A stretch of 64,000 bases of DNA from assembly GCA_003158175.1 (NCBI GenBank), contig PMHJ01000037.1:242433-306432 (forward strand). The letters run 5' to 3'. The notes under the pieces are model-generated. The model made no database searches and was not told the DNA's origin. It saw nothing but the letters and a program-made list of their open reading frames with translations. This DNA is from Candidatus Cybelea septentrionalis. GTDB lineage: Bacteria > Vulcanimicrobiota > Vulcanimicrobiia > Vulcanimicrobiales > Vulcanimicrobiaceae. Numbering within the stretch: position 1 is the first letter of the stretch; each line of letters starts with the position of its first letter. This document shows, piece by piece, positions 1 to 9,455 of the stretch. Made by a program: the position numbers and the translations under genes.

Positions 1-2
1 TC

Positions 3-1637
3 GACGGCACCGTCGCTGCGAAGCGGCTCTTCTTCGATCGTGGAGAGGATTCCGAGCTGCACTGGTCGCCGGATGATTCGGCCCTCGCATTCGTCTCGAC
101 CCGAACCGATCACAGCTTCATCGGGATCTATCGCAACGACGCGACGCCGATCGAGTTTCTCGCGCCGACCACGTCGCAAGACTTCATGCCGCGCTGGTCG
201 CCCGACGGCAGAGAAATTGCGTTCATTCGATTGCCCGGCGACGGCGGACCCCCGCAGAACCCATTGAATTGGAATCCTACTCCCTGGCAGATTTGGGTCG
301 GCGACGCCGCGAATGCGAGCGCGCGTCTCGTCTGGTCCAGCGGGAACGAACCGCGCGATTCATTGCCGCAAAGCGGTCACGGGCCGCTGCTCGAGTGGGT
401 TTGGGGAAGTAGCCTGATCTTCCTAAGCGAGCGAGATAATTGGGCGCATCTTTATACGATCCGCGCCTTCCCGGCCGAAGCAGCGCTAAACTCTCATCCG
501 ATGGCGACCCTGCTGACGCCCGGAAACTTCATGATCGAGGACGTCTCGATCGCTCCGGATCGGGAGTCGATAGTTTTCTCAGCGAACACCGGCCCCGTTC
601 CCGGCGACGACGATCGGCGCCACCTCTTCAGCCTTAACGCCTCATCGGGCAGCGGCGTCTCGCAGTTCACCTATGGGGCGAGCAGCGAGACTGGCCCCGT
701 CGCGCTGGAAAATGGCGCGGTGGTTTTCAATCGTGCGACGGCGCAACAGCCGTTGATCGTAACGTTAGATTCCAAGAGCGGGCAGCACGTGCTCGATGCA
801 AACCTGTTACCCGCCGATTTCCCTTCAACGCAGCTCGTCACGCCGAAAGAGGCTTCGTTCAAAGCCGCCGACGGCACAAAGGTGTACGGGCAACTCTTCC
901 TACCGAGCGGCGGCGGAAAGCATCCCGGCATTATCTTCGTGCACGGCGGCCCCTTCCGGCAGATGCTGCTCAACTGGCACTACATGGACTATTACTCAAA
1001 CGCCTATGCGGTCAATCAGTATCTGGCAAGCCGCGGGTTCGTCGTGCTCTCAGTTAACTATCGCTGCGGCATCGGTTACGGCCACGACTTCAACTTTCCG
1101 GCGCGTTGGGGACCGACGGGCGCATCCGAATACCAGGACGTCGTCGCGGGAGCGCGATTCTTGCAAAGCGACGCGCGCGTCGATCCTGGACGCATCGGCA
1201 TCTGGGGCGGCTCGTACGGCGGCTATCTCACGGCGCTGGCACTCGCTCGTAACTCCAGCATCTTCAAAGCCGGCGTCGACTTTCACGGCGTCCACGACTG
1301 GTCGCTCGACATTGACAACTCCGTCTGGGGACTGGCACCGCAGCTCAAGCGGTACCAGCAGTTCGACACGCGCGCGATGATGAAGCTGGCGTGGGAATCG
1401 TCGCCCGACTCGGCGATCGCGACGTGGAGGTCGCCGGTTCTGCTCATTCAAGGCGACGACGATCGCAACGTCGAGTTCCATCAGATGGTCGATCTCGTGC
1501 AACGTCTGCGCCTCGCCGGTGTGCGGTTCGATGAGATCGTCGTTCCCAACGAGATCCACGGTTTTCTCCGCTACGCCTCGTGGCTGCAAGCCGACACCGC
1601 GACCGTGGATTATTTTACCCGTCAGCTCAAGCGCTAG
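3..1637 (+). CDS. S9 family peptidase (prolyl oligopeptidase type), 5' end outside window
   Basis: Serine exopeptidase or oligopeptidase that cleaves short peptides. The reading frame is open from the first in-frame codon of the window, so the true start lies upstream. The N-terminal half shows beta-propeller (PD40/WD40-like) motifs such as W-S-P-D-G. The C-terminal half is an alpha/beta hydrolase with the catalytic Ser in GGSYGGY (Ser codon 1212-1214), Asp in QGDDDRNV and His in NEIHGF. The stop overlaps the stop of the convergent typA by 4 bp. The family is clear; the substrate cannot be read from sequence. Confidence 0.9.
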   Translation, partial: DGTVAAKRLFFDRGEDSELHWSPDDSALAFVSTRTDHSFIGIYRNDATPIEFLAPTTSQDFMPRWSPDGREIAFIRLPGDGGPPQNPLNWNPTPWQIWVGDAANASARLVWSSGNEPRDSLPQSGHGPLLEWVWGSSLIFLSERDNWAHLYTIRAFPAEAALNSHPMATLLTPGNFMIEDVSIAPDRESIVFSANTGPVPGDDDRRHLFSLNASSGSGVSQFTYGASSETGPVALENGAVVFNRATAQQPLIVTLDSKSGQHVLDANLLPADFPSTQLVTPKEASFKAADGTKVYGQLFLPSGGGKHPGIIFVHGGPFRQMLLNWHYMDYYSNAYAVNQYLASRGFVVLSVNYRCGIGYGHDFNFPARWGPTGASEYQDVVAGARFLQSDARVDPGRIGIWGGSYGGYLTALALARNSSIFKAGVDFHGVHDWSLDIDNSVWGLAPQLKRYQQFDTRAMMKLAWESSPDSAIATWRSPVLLIQGDDDRNVEFHQMVDLVQRLRLAGVRFDEIVVPNEIHGFLRYASWLQADTATVDYFTRQLKR

Positions 1638-3457
1638 GGTACCGTTTCCCGCTTGCGAAGCCGAAGGCGAGCGGTTTCGCCGAGCAGGCGCTTCCGCAAT
1701 CGGATCGATTCTGGAGTCACTTCGACCAGTTCGTCGTCCTCAATGAACTCGATCGCCCGCTCGAGCGAGAGTTCGTCGGGGGGAGCAAGTTTCACGTTGT
1801 CGTCTGAGCCCGCGGCGCGCATATTCGTCATCTTCTTTGCGCGCGCGACGTTGAGCGCGATGTCCTTGTCGTCGTTGGCGCGCCCGACGATCATCCCCTC
1901 ATAGACGTCGACGCCGGGTCCGACGAAAAATCGCCCGCGCTGGTCGACGCCCGCCAGTGCGTAGGCGGTCGTTCGTCCCGTTTCGCTGGCAACTAACGCG
2001 CCGACGTTTCGCTCCGGCAGCTCTCCTTGCCACGGCTGATGATCGTAATAAGTGTGCGAAAGAACCGCGGTGCCTCGCGTCAGGGTGAGGAGTTCGCCGC
2101 GCAGCCCGAAAATGGCGCGCGTCGGCATCGTGTACTCCAGACGTTGGGCGTCGCCGACAGGCAGCATGTTGGACATTACCGCCTTGCGCCGCCCGAGCGC
2201 TTCGATCACGGCGCCGGCATATTCTTCGGGGACGTCGACGACGACGTACTCGACCGGTTCCCAGCGTTTTCCGTCGCGCTCCGTTATAATCACTTGCGGC
2301 TTTGAAACCGCCAACTCGTAGCCTTCGCGCCGCATCGTTTCGATGAGAATTGCCAGGTGCAGTTCGCCGCGTCCGCGCACTTCGAACGTGTCGGCAGAAG
2401 CGGTCTCGGTAACCCGCAGCGCGACGTTCGATTCGAGTTCGCGCATCAACCGGTCGCGTATCTGGCGCGACGTCAGAAAGCGTCCCTCTCTTCCGGCGAA
2501 CGGCGAGTTGTTGACGCTGAAGAACATCGAGACCGTGGGCTCGTCGACCGCGACGGCGTGAATGCTCTCGGGCATGGAGGCATCGGCGAGCGTGTCGCCG
2601 ATGTTCAAGTCGTCGATTCCGGAGATGCAGACGATGTCGCCCGCACTGGCTTCCTCTACGTCGATTCGCTCGAGACCAGCGAACGTCAAGAGGGTCGTAA
2701 GCCGGAGACCGCCCGTCACGACGCCATCGCGTCCGATCTTCACGATCGGATCGTTGCGCCGCGACGTTCCTCGAAAAATGCGCCCGATTCCAACGCGGCC
2801 GACGTAGGGATTGTGATCGATCGCCGAGATCAGCAGCTGGAACGGACCCTCCTCGGAAGGCGCTTCGGGGACTTTGGAAACGATCGTTTCGAAGAGGGGT
2901 TCGAGGTTTTCGCTGTGGTCGGATAGCGAGCGTTTGGCAATCCCCGCTTTTGCGTTGGTGAAAAGAACGGGGAAATCGGCTTGCTTGTCGTTGGCGCCCA
3001 GATCGACGAAAAGGTCGAAGGTTTGATTGACGACTTCTTGCGCGCGGGCATCTTTGCGATCGATCTTGTTCACGACGACGATTGCGCGCAGGTCGAGCTC
3101 GAGAGCTTTGCGCAGCACGAAGCGGGTTTGCGGCATGACGCCCTCGGCAGCGTCCACCAGCAGCAAGACGCCTTGAACCATCTGCAGCACCCGCTCGACC
3201 TCCCCGCCGAAGTCGGAGTGACCTGGCGTGTCGACGATATTGAACTTGACGTCGCCGTGGCGGACCGCAGTATTCTTCGCAAGAATTGTGATGCCGCGCT
3301 CCCGTTCCAGCGGGTTGGAGTCGAGGACGCGCGTCACTACTTGCTGGCCCTCTCTGAAGACTCCGCTCTGCTTGAGCATAGCGTCAACCAACGTCGTCTT
3401 GCCGTGGTCGACGTGTGCGATGATAGCGACATTACGGATATCGGAGCGAGTCTTCAT
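1634..3457 (-). CDS. typA: Translational GTPase TypA/BipA
   Basis: Ribosome-associated GTPase of the EF-G/LepA superfamily, involved in ribosome assembly and stress adaptation. The 607-aa length is normal for the family. G motifs are all present: AHVDHGKTT at residues 14-22 (G1), RERGITI near 52-58 (G2 Thr), DTPGH at 76-80 (G3) and NKID at 130-133 (G4). EF-G-like domains III and V and the TypA C-terminal domain follow. It converges with the S9 peptidase and diverges from the GNAT gene 38 bp away. This is ordinary chromosomal housekeeping context. Confidence 0.97.
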   Translation of the reverse strand: MKTRSDIRNVAIIAHVDHGKTTLVDAMLKQSGVFREGQQVVTRVLDSNPLERERGITILAKNTAVRHGDVKFNIVDTPGHSDFGGEVERVLQMVQGVLLLVDAAEGVMPQTRFVLRKALELDLRAIVVVNKIDRKDARAQEVVNQTFDLFVDLGANDKQADFPVLFTNAKAGIAKRSLSDHSENLEPLFETIVSKVPEAPSEEGPFQLLISAIDHNPYVGRVGIGRIFRGTSRRNDPIVKIGRDGVVTGGLRLTTLLTFAGLERIDVEEASAGDIVCISGIDDLNIGDTLADASMPESIHAVAVDEPTVSMFFSVNNSPFAGREGRFLTSRQIRDRLMRELESNVALRVTETASADTFEVRGRGELHLAILIETMRREGYELAVSKPQVIITERDGKRWEPVEYVVVDVPEEYAGAVIEALGRRKAVMSNMLPVGDAQRLEYTMPTRAIFGLRGELLTLTRGTAVLSHTYYDHQPWQGELPERNVGALVASETGRTTAYALAGVDQRGRFFVGPGVDVYEGMIVGRANDDKDIALNVARAKKMTNMRAAGSDDNVKLAPPDELSLERAIEFIEDDELVEVTPESIRLRKRLLGETARLRLRKRETVP

Positions 3458-3495
3458 AGCTGGTCACCATCAAGCGTAGCGCGAACCGGTGGTAA

Positions 3496-4077
3496 ATGGC
3501 AACTATAGAAACGGCACGGCTGCTGCTTCGCGCCTGGCGCGATTCGGACGTCGAGCCGTGGGTCCAGATGAACGCCGATCCTCGAGTCACGGAGTTTTTC
3601 CACAGAATCTATACGCGCGAGCTCTCCGAAACGACGGCGCAAAGGCTGCGTGCGGGCCTCGAGCGTCGTGGCTACGGATGGTGGGTCGTTGAGGTTCGCA
3701 AGGGTACGGCCTTCGCCGGCGTCGTCGCCCTGCAAGAGGTTCCCTTCCCGGCGCATTTCACGCCTGCGCATGAGATCGGCTGGCGGCTTACGCCCGAATG
3801 TTGGGGACGCGGTTATGCGACCGAAGCTGCGCGGGCCGCGCTCGGCTTCGCCTTCAATCGGCTGGGTTGGAATGAGGTGGTCGCAATGACCACCGTGCCA
3901 AACCTCCGGTCGCAACGCGTCATGGAGCGTCTCGGCATGACTCGCGACGCCGATGGCGATTTCGACCACCCCCGGATCGAAGAAGGTCATCCGCTGCGCC
4001 GTCACGTCCTTTACCGCATCGGGGCGCCGGAGGCGGCGAGCGGAGGCCTGAACCGGCAAAGCCGACCATTACGATAG
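3496..4077 (+). CDS. GNAT family N-acetyltransferase (RimJ/RimL-like)
   Basis: Predicted acetyl-CoA dependent N-acetyltransferase of 193 aa. It opens with the RimJ/L-type start ETARLLLRAWRDSD and carries the acetyl-CoA binding loop in the segment around W-G-R-G-Y-A-T-E-A (about residues 103-111), followed by the typical N-x-x-S-x-R-V-M-E-R-L-G motif. The acceptor (ribosomal protein N-terminus, aminoglycoside or small molecule) cannot be decided. It is divergent from typA, and a short gene follows 9 bp downstream, possibly co-transcribed. Confidence 0.88.
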   Translation: MATIETARLLLRAWRDSDVEPWVQMNADPRVTEFFHRIYTRELSETTAQRLRAGLERRGYGWWVVEVRKGTAFAGVVALQEVPFPAHFTPAHEIGWRLTPECWGRGYATEAARAALGFAFNRLGWNEVVAMTTVPNLRSQRVMERLGMTRDADGDFDHPRIEEGHPLRRHVLYRIGAPEAASGGLNRQSRPLR

Positions 4078-4086
4078 GAGTTCGAC

Positions 4087-4392
4087 GTGAACGCAGACCC
4101 AGCGACAAAGATCGCGGAAATATTACATCAGGTTGGTGAAATCCACCATATGGTATTCTCCGACACCGACGGCAACGACGACGATTGGGCCACCTTTTAC
4201 TCGGACTGGCTTCTCGCTCACTCCGATCTGCCGCGGTTGCTCGCGCGCCGGCCGGTACGCAGCGATCTCACGCGCGACTTGGTCGAACTCGACGAACAGT
4301 ACACGAGTTCGGCACCGTCGCAACCCTGGCCGGTGTGGTATGCCGGGCGCTTAATTAAAAAGTACGGCCAGATTTATGGCGAGTCGGCGTAA
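4087..4392 (+). CDS. Small conserved-looking hypothetical protein
   Basis: A 101-aa acidic protein with no recognised domain. The start is GTG at 4087, supported by an AGGAG Shine-Dalgarno at 4076-4080 with 6-nt spacing. It is rich in Trp and Asp (DDDWATFYSDWLL). It lies 9 bp after the acetyltransferase and may share its transcript. The good ribosome binding site and codon-like composition make it likely real; no function is proposed. Confidence 0.6.
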   Translation: MNADPATKIAEILHQVGEIHHMVFSDTDGNDDDWATFYSDWLLAHSDLPRLLARRPVRSDLTRDLVELDEQYTSSAPSQPWPVWYAGRLIKKYGQIYGESA

Positions 4393-4554
4393 CTCGGTGT
4401 ATGGAGCTGCACGCGGATTTCGGTCGAGCCGGCGAGCAGCTTCGCTTTTCAACGATGTCGTCGATCGTGTTTCCCGAGATAATCTCGCGCAACTCGGCAC
4501 AGAGACCGACAAAGTGGCTGCCTTCCGGTCGAACGAAGACGTGGCAAGCTCCGC

Positions 4555-5304
4555 TTAACGGGCGCTCGTGGCCACGTACGTTTCCGCAACGAACCTAGCG
4601 AACGTGGCGGCCGCGCCGACTGCGAGCCGAGCATGACGCGGTGAAGCACCGGATAAGCTTCGCATTTTGCCGAGAGCAGCAACGAGAGCCACTAGCTGCT
4701 GGAGACATCTACGGTCGATGCCTGCCGGCTCGAGGGCCTTGAGCGTCGATTTGGCAATATCGACGAGGGCAGTAGTTTTCCGAGGGGCCGGCTCGCCTAC
4801 AAGACGTAGGAGCGTCCGACAGACAGATTCGACCAGCTCTTTTGCTCCATCGATAGCATCTTTAGGAGTATCGTTTGCAAGCAGATGCAGCCGTCCAGCA
4901 CGGTCCTCGATAAACGCCAAGTCCTCGGAACGCGTCACCGCGAACGAACTCGCGGCAGTCTTCGCCGGCCTGAAGACGCCGTCCGCAAAGGCGAAACCGT
5001 CACTCAGGGCGGCCTTCACGAGATAATCTTCCTTCGACGCAGCCGCGGCCTCAACCAATGCCCCGAGTGCATCACCAAGGCGATCCAGCTGTCTCGGATC
5101 CTGCTGATTTACACTGGCTACGTAACGGCGGAACTGCGTTCGGCGGTCTCCCTCGGACCCGCCGGGGTCCCCGCCCAGGCGAATATCCGCGGCTTGAAAT
5201 GCCCGATCGATCTGTCGAAGAACAATCGACGCTGATGCGTCCTCGAACTTCTCAAGCGTTCGTCGGCTGAAGACTTTCGGCACGCTGCCCACTTTCGATG
5301 CCAC
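4555..5304 (-). CDS. Abortive-infection C-terminal (Abi-C) domain-like protein
   Basis: A 249-aa protein with a probable GTG start. The N-terminal half is unassigned and helical. The C-terminal half (about residues 135-245) resembles the Abi_C family: a DGAKELVESVCRTLLR helix, then a segment ending in ALGKMR, and a closing RHARLAVGAAATFARFVAETY helix. In family members the equivalent position usually reads L-R-N-x-x-x-D-A-H-G; here it is MRSLSGASPRHA, so the match is imperfect. Members are associated with phage abortive infection. It sits outside the integrated element, on the chromosomal side. Confidence 0.5.
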   Translation of the reverse strand: MASKVGSVPKVFSRRTLEKFEDASASIVLRQIDRAFQAADIRLGGDPGGSEGDRRTQFRRYVASVNQQDPRQLDRLGDALGALVEAAAASKEDYLVKAALSDGFAFADGVFRPAKTAASSFAVTRSEDLAFIEDRAGRLHLLANDTPKDAIDGAKELVESVCRTLLRLVGEPAPRKTTALVDIAKSTLKALEPAGIDRRCLQQLVALVAALGKMRSLSGASPRHARLAVGAAATFARFVAETYVATSAR

Positions 5305-5324
5305 GCGCCCAGCTTACCCGCGCA

Positions 5325-5340
5325 AGTTAACGCGTTAACT
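5325..5340. promoter_or_regulatory. Perfect 16-bp palindrome, possible operator
   Basis: AGTTAACGCGTTAACT is a perfect palindrome in the 147-bp gap between the start of the Abi-C-like gene (to the left) and the beta-helix gene (to the right). The position suits a dimeric repressor controlling one or both divergent genes. No matching regulator is visible in the window. Confidence 0.4.
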
Positions 5341-5451
5341 GGCGATTATTCCAAGACAGACCTACGTTGTGTTGCGGCGAAAGCGGCCTTAGGGTACAGT
5401 TAGTCGGTCGAGGGCGGCCGAAGTGGGTCGACCCTTCGAGAGGAGAGAGTC

Positions 5452-7500
5452 TTGAACGGTCTGGAACTGCGCCGCCGCCATGTATTGGCAGGGGTCGCCT
5501 TCACGTTAGTCAGCGCGTCGCTGTTGTCAGGTTGCGCCTCGAGGGGCCAGTTGAATGCGATTCCCCCCAACAGCGTCGGAGGCTCGGCTTTTGAAGCGGT
5601 CGCTTCGAAGGATGGGGCGCGCCCGGCCATCACCATGGCGGTGACGAACGTGAACGATTCCGGCGCGGGTTCGTTGCGGGCAGCGATCCTGGCCGTCAAC
5701 GCACGGAAGGCCGCCCGAGCCATCATCACGTTTGCCGTAAGCGGTACCATACGGCTTGCGAGCGATCTTCCCCAAATTCGTACGGATGTTACGATCGATG
5801 GAACGTCTGCGCCGCAGTACGCGGGGCAACCCGTCGTGGAGGTCAACGCCAACCGTCATGGCGGGCTCGTCTTCCAATCGGGCTCGGCCGGTTCGAAGTT
5901 GCTCGCACTCGCGATCGCCAATGCCATGGGCAATGGCGTGACGCTGAGAGCCGGCTCGATTACTCTCAACCTCAATTACATCGGTCTAAACTTGAGGGGC
6001 GTCGCGTTCGGAAATGGCGGCGACGGCGTCTACGTATCGGCTTCGTCGTCGAACGACCGTATCGGCCTGAATCGATCGGGAGCCTCGGGTGCCGTCGCAA
6101 ACGTCATCTCCGGTAACGCCGGCAACGGTGTGAGCCTTCATGGATCGTCCGGTAACGTCATCGCCGCCAATCGCGTCGGCACGAACGTCAAAGGCAAGTT
6201 CGCGATTCCCAACGGACAGAACGGAATCTGGCTAACCGCGTCGTCGAGCGGCAACGAGATCGGCGGCACGAGGTTCATCGACAGCGTTACCGGGCAAGCT
6301 AACAATCCGACTGGAAGCAAAGGGACGGTCACCCCCGTGTTCGTGGTTCCACCCGATGGAAATCTTGTCTCGGGTAATGCCAAGAACGGCGTCCTGATCG
6401 ACAAAGGTTCGCAACAGACTACGCTTAATGGCAACTTCATCGGTACGACCGCCGATGGAGACGCAGCGATTGCGAACTCGGCCGACGGCGTGCGCATCGT
6501 CGACGCCCCCAATAACTCGCTGATCGGCTGCAAGTTCCGCAACAATCCGTTCGTCTATTACAACGTCATGAGCGGAAACCTCGGGAACGGCCTCCATATC
6601 ACCAACTCGGACACCGTCCTCGTCCAAGGCAACTTTTTCGGCATCGGCGCAAACAACTCGACCGTCGTCGCGAACAACGGCAACGGCATTCTGATCGATG
6701 GCTCGTCGCAGAATACCCAGGTCGGCGGCGTAATTCCGCTCGGAAACGTTTCGGCAGGCAACGTGCGCAACGGCATCGAGGTGGCCGGCACCGCCGCCGG
6801 CTTCATAACGTTCAACACGTTCGGCGGCCTTCTGGCCTTCAAAGGTGCCGCCCCCAACGGCAACGATGGACTGCTCATCACAGCCACCGGAGGCAACCAA
6901 CTCGCGCGCACCAACGTCTTCTCTGGAAACATAAACAACGGCATTGAAATTGCTGGGGATGCATCCGGCGTTACGATCGGTCCTGACATCGTCGGCCTCA
7001 GTACGAAGGGCGATAGTCTGCTACCGAACGGGAACAACGGCGTCCTCGTCAATGGCACGGCGCACGGCAACTTCATCGGTGATTACGATCGGTCGGTCAT
7101 TCCCCAAAATACGTTCTCGGGGAATCTCGGATACGGCCTCGCTATCGTCGCTGGCGCCCACGACAATCAGGTTCTCAACAACTTTGTCGGTCTCAACGTA
7201 GCTGGGCTAACTGCCCTTTCGAACCAGGAGGGCGGCATCTACATTGGGGCTTACGCCGCGCACAATGTGATCGGTGGTTCGAGCTCGGATTCAAAGGAAC
7301 CGAAGAAAAATCTTATTAGCGGCAACGTCGGCGACGGCGTGACGTTGGGGAAGGGAAGCAGCTACACCGAAGTGATCGACAACTGGATCGGTTTGGATCG
7401 CCGCGGCAAAAAGCTGTTGCCGAACTCCGGACACCCGATTGTCGTAAAACCCGGCAGCGTCCACAATAAGATCTCCGGCAACATCACGTGCTGTAACTAG
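5452..7500 (+). CDS. Secreted right-handed parallel beta-helix lipoprotein
   Basis: A 682-aa predicted surface protein. The start is TTG at 5452, chosen because an AGGAGAG ribosome binding site sits at 5441-5447. The N-terminus carries RRRHVLAG (twin-arginine like), a hydrophobic stretch and the lipobox LLSGC, so it is likely lipid-anchored. NDSGAGSLRAAI begins a region of repeated G-N-x-x-x-G-N-G-[VIL]-x-[VIL] strands, the pattern of parallel beta-helix repeats (pectate-lyase or CSLREA-type). Repeats run to the C-terminus with no catalytic domain that I can recognise. A carbohydrate-binding or adhesion role is inference. Confidence 0.8.
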   Translation: MNGLELRRRHVLAGVAFTLVSASLLSGCASRGQLNAIPPNSVGGSAFEAVASKDGARPAITMAVTNVNDSGAGSLRAAILAVNARKAARAIITFAVSGTIRLASDLPQIRTDVTIDGTSAPQYAGQPVVEVNANRHGGLVFQSGSAGSKLLALAIANAMGNGVTLRAGSITLNLNYIGLNLRGVAFGNGGDGVYVSASSSNDRIGLNRSGASGAVANVISGNAGNGVSLHGSSGNVIAANRVGTNVKGKFAIPNGQNGIWLTASSSGNEIGGTRFIDSVTGQANNPTGSKGTVTPVFVVPPDGNLVSGNAKNGVLIDKGSQQTTLNGNFIGTTADGDAAIANSADGVRIVDAPNNSLIGCKFRNNPFVYYNVMSGNLGNGLHITNSDTVLVQGNFFGIGANNSTVVANNGNGILIDGSSQNTQVGGVIPLGNVSAGNVRNGIEVAGTAAGFITFNTFGGLLAFKGAAPNGNDGLLITATGGNQLARTNVFSGNINNGIEIAGDASGVTIGPDIVGLSTKGDSLLPNGNNGVLVNGTAHGNFIGDYDRSVIPQNTFSGNLGYGLAIVAGAHDNQVLNNFVGLNVAGLTALSNQEGGIYIGAYAAHNVIGGSSSDSKEPKKNLISGNVGDGVTLGKGSSYTEVIDNWIGLDRRGKKLLPNSGHPIVVKPGSVHNKISGNITCCN

Positions 7501-7583
7501 CTCGTACACGGCTTCCGGCAGGGGCTTCTGGGGCGGTCGCGTAGGCGGAAGTGACGTTGCAAAATAACGCACTTTGCAACCGT

Positions 7584-7677
7584 GGGAGCGTACGGATCTG
7601 GTGGTTCGCACGGTCTTCAAAATCGCTGAGGTCGTCGCAAGGCGACTGGTAGGTTCGATTCCTACACGCTCCCGCCA
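7584..7677 (+). tRNA. selC: tRNA-Sec (anticodon UCA)
   Basis: The 94-nt molecule folds as a bacterial selenocysteine tRNA: 8-bp acceptor stem (GGGAGCGT with ACGCTCCC), 6-bp D stem with a 4-nt loop, anticodon loop CTTCAAA giving UCA (7617-7619), a long variable arm (GTCGTC-GCAA-GGCGAC), a 5-bp T stem around TTCGATT, discriminator G and an encoded CCA. The 8+5 acceptor/T architecture and long variable arm separate it from tRNA-Ser and suppressors. The anticodon stem has a G-U pair and one A-C mismatch at its base. An integrase follows 86 bp downstream, so it is the insertion target of the element. Confidence 0.92.
7654..7677 (+). other. Inferred attachment site (attL) in the 3' end of selC
   Basis: Tyrosine integrases of genomic islands usually cross over in the T arm and 3' end of a tRNA and rebuild the gene. 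The integrase gene lies immediately downstream and reads toward the tRNA. The exact core cannot be fixed because no second copy was noticed in the window; boundaries given are the T loop to CCA end. Confidence 0.5.
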
Positions 7678-7762
7678 CTTGCTCGATTCCACGTTATTCT
7701 ACGCGGGTTTGCGGGGCGACGGTGTTTTCGCTACACCGTTTACTACACAGAATCCCTGGGCC

Positions 7763-8926
7763 CTAGGCGGTCCGAACGGCCCCATCGAGGTGGTTGTCGA
7801 GCAGCTGCGCTGCCGCCCTGCGTTGCTCGTCCATGATATGGGTGTAGACGTTTGCCGTTACGTTAATCCCGGAGTGCCCGAGCAGCTCGCTCGCCGTCTT
7901 CAATGGGACGCCGGCGGCGAATGCCAGTGACGCGTATCCGTGGCGTAGATCGTGGAACCGTGTTGCGGGCAACTTCTTGCGCCGTACAAGACGCGAGAAC
8001 TGACGCGAGAGCTCGTTCGGGTTCCAGCGCGAGCCGTTGTAGCGGTCGAACACGACCCCTTCTGCACCCCGGTTCCCAATACCGAGAAGTCGGTAGCGCT
8101 CTTCCTGTCGCTCGCGATGGACTCGTAGCGCTGTCACAACGAAGTCCGGCATAGATACGTCACGGCGCGACCCTTTCGTCTTGGGAGCCTTCGTGATGAT
8201 CCTACCGTCGAGTAGAGCAGCGGACTGGCGCACGCGGAGCACGGCTTTATCGAGGTCGATATCGCACCAACGAAGTGCGCACAGTTCGCCTCGCCGCAGC
8301 CCTGTCCCGATCGCCGCGATCACGGCGGCTTCGATTTCGGTACCCTTAGCCGCCTTGAGAAGCTTCCGCACGCGCTCGCCGTCGAACGCGACGTCCTCAC
8401 GGTCTTCTATGAGCGGCGGCTCGACATTACGCGCGATGTTCCGAACGCCTTCGTAGTTCTTGGAACCCCATGCGAGCACAGATCGCACCCGAATGAGAAT
8501 GTTCCGCTTCGTGCGACCGCACAGCGGTTGCCCCTTGCGCTTTCGCGTTGAGCAGTCGCGCGCATCATCCAAAATGCGCTCGACGTGCTCCCGGGTTAGC
8601 TTATCAAGACGAACGTTGCCGATCTTCGGGCGCACGTGTTGATTGATCGTGCGCCGATAGAGTGCGAGCGTCGTCTCCTGCAAGCGGCCTTTGCGCGCAT
8701 CGAAATAACGGTCGAGCAGGTCCCCAAAGGTCATCTTTGAGGATGCCTCAAACTCGCCCGCCTCGATCGCGTCGAGACGCTTTCCGAGAAGCCGGCGCGC
8801 TTGCGCCTCGCTCTTTACGGATATCGTTTCGTAGTGCTGTTTGCGCTTGCCATCGAGTACACGGGGTTCGTCGTAGATGAGCATCCACTTTCCCGATGGC
8901 AAGAGCTTTACGCTCCCTTTTTTCAA
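7763..8926 (-). CDS. Tyrosine recombinase / ICE integrase
   Basis: A 387-aa site-specific integrase expected to integrate and excise the element at selC. The N-terminus looks like an arm-binding domain (KKGSVKLLPSGKW), then a SAM-like core-binding domain, then the catalytic domain. Catalytic residues are visible: Arg in GTGLRRGELCALRW (about residue 208), H-x-x-R in HDLRHGY (about 327), His in LGHSG (about 349) and the nucleophile Tyr in NVYTH (about 362). Its start overlaps the stop of the excisionase-like gene by 4 bp, so the two form an operon. It appears intact. Confidence 0.95.
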   Translation of the reverse strand: MKKGSVKLLPSGKWMLIYDEPRVLDGKRKQHYETISVKSEAQARRLLGKRLDAIEAGEFEASSKMTFGDLLDRYFDARKGRLQETTLALYRRTINQHVRPKIGNVRLDKLTREHVERILDDARDCSTRKRKGQPLCGRTKRNILIRVRSVLAWGSKNYEGVRNIARNVEPPLIEDREDVAFDGERVRKLLKAAKGTEIEAAVIAAIGTGLRRGELCALRWCDIDLDKAVLRVRQSAALLDGRIITKAPKTKGSRRDVSMPDFVVTALRVHRERQEERYRLLGIGNRGAEGVVFDRYNGSRWNPNELSRQFSRLVRRKKLPATRFHDLRHGYASLAFAAGVPLKTASELLGHSGINVTANVYTHIMDEQRRAAAQLLDNHLDGAVRTA

Positions 8927-9177
8927 GGTATCTCTCCTTTCGCCGCTCTCGGTGGAGCGGTGCGCTGGAGTTCGTCTTGCATTGAAAGCAGCCTTTCAAG
9001 CGCGGCGACCGGGACGAGGTAGCGCGTTGGCCGGCCGTCACCTTTCCGCTCGCCAAAGGCGATGGTCGGAAGGGTTCCAGCGTGCGCTGCTTCGTAAGCT
9101 TGGTTACGGCCGATGCCGAGAATTTGGGCGGCCTCAGTGATCGTCACGGTACGCTTGCCGTATCGAGTCGACTTCAT
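8923..9177 (-). CDS. Excisionase-like helix-turn-helix protein (HTH_17)
   Basis: An 84-aa DNA-binding protein of the MerR/excisionase fold, with the TITEAAQILGIGRNQAYEAA helix-turn-helix at the N-terminus and a basic wing (ERKGDGRPTRYLVP). Such proteins act as recombination directionality factors or regulators of the adjacent integrase. It overlaps the integrase start by 4 bp, so translation is likely coupled. Start is ATG at 9177. Confidence 0.85.
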   Translation of the reverse strand: MKSTRYGKRTVTITEAAQILGIGRNQAYEAAHAGTLPTIAFGERKGDGRPTRYLVPVAALERLLSMQDELQRTAPPRAAKGEIP

Positions 9178-9245
9178 AAACGTTCGTCCTGCTGAGTGAT
9201 CTTGACGAGTCCGATGCGAGCATCGCTTTGGGACGTTACCAAATA

Positions 9246-9275
9246 AAAAAACCGAGCTGTGCTCGGGCTTTTTGC
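9246..9275. terminator. Bidirectional rho-independent terminator
   Basis: The stem CCGAGC-TGT-GCTCGG at 9253-9267 is flanked by an A-run on the left and a T-run on the right, so it can terminate transcripts in both directions. It separates the integrase operon's upstream region from the genes to the right. Confidence 0.7.
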
Positions 9276-9455
9276 ACGCATTATTATGCGGGCATAAATC
9301 GCGCGTTGTCGCGTACCACGATTATCCTACGCGGCTGCGACTCCGTCAACTAGGTGGTTTGACGCAAGACGCCGTGTATGGCCCCGCCGTGCGAAGGTCG
9401 AACCAGCAGCCCTCCATTCCGCTTGCCGCCAGTTCAGGCTACCGCGCTAGCGCAT

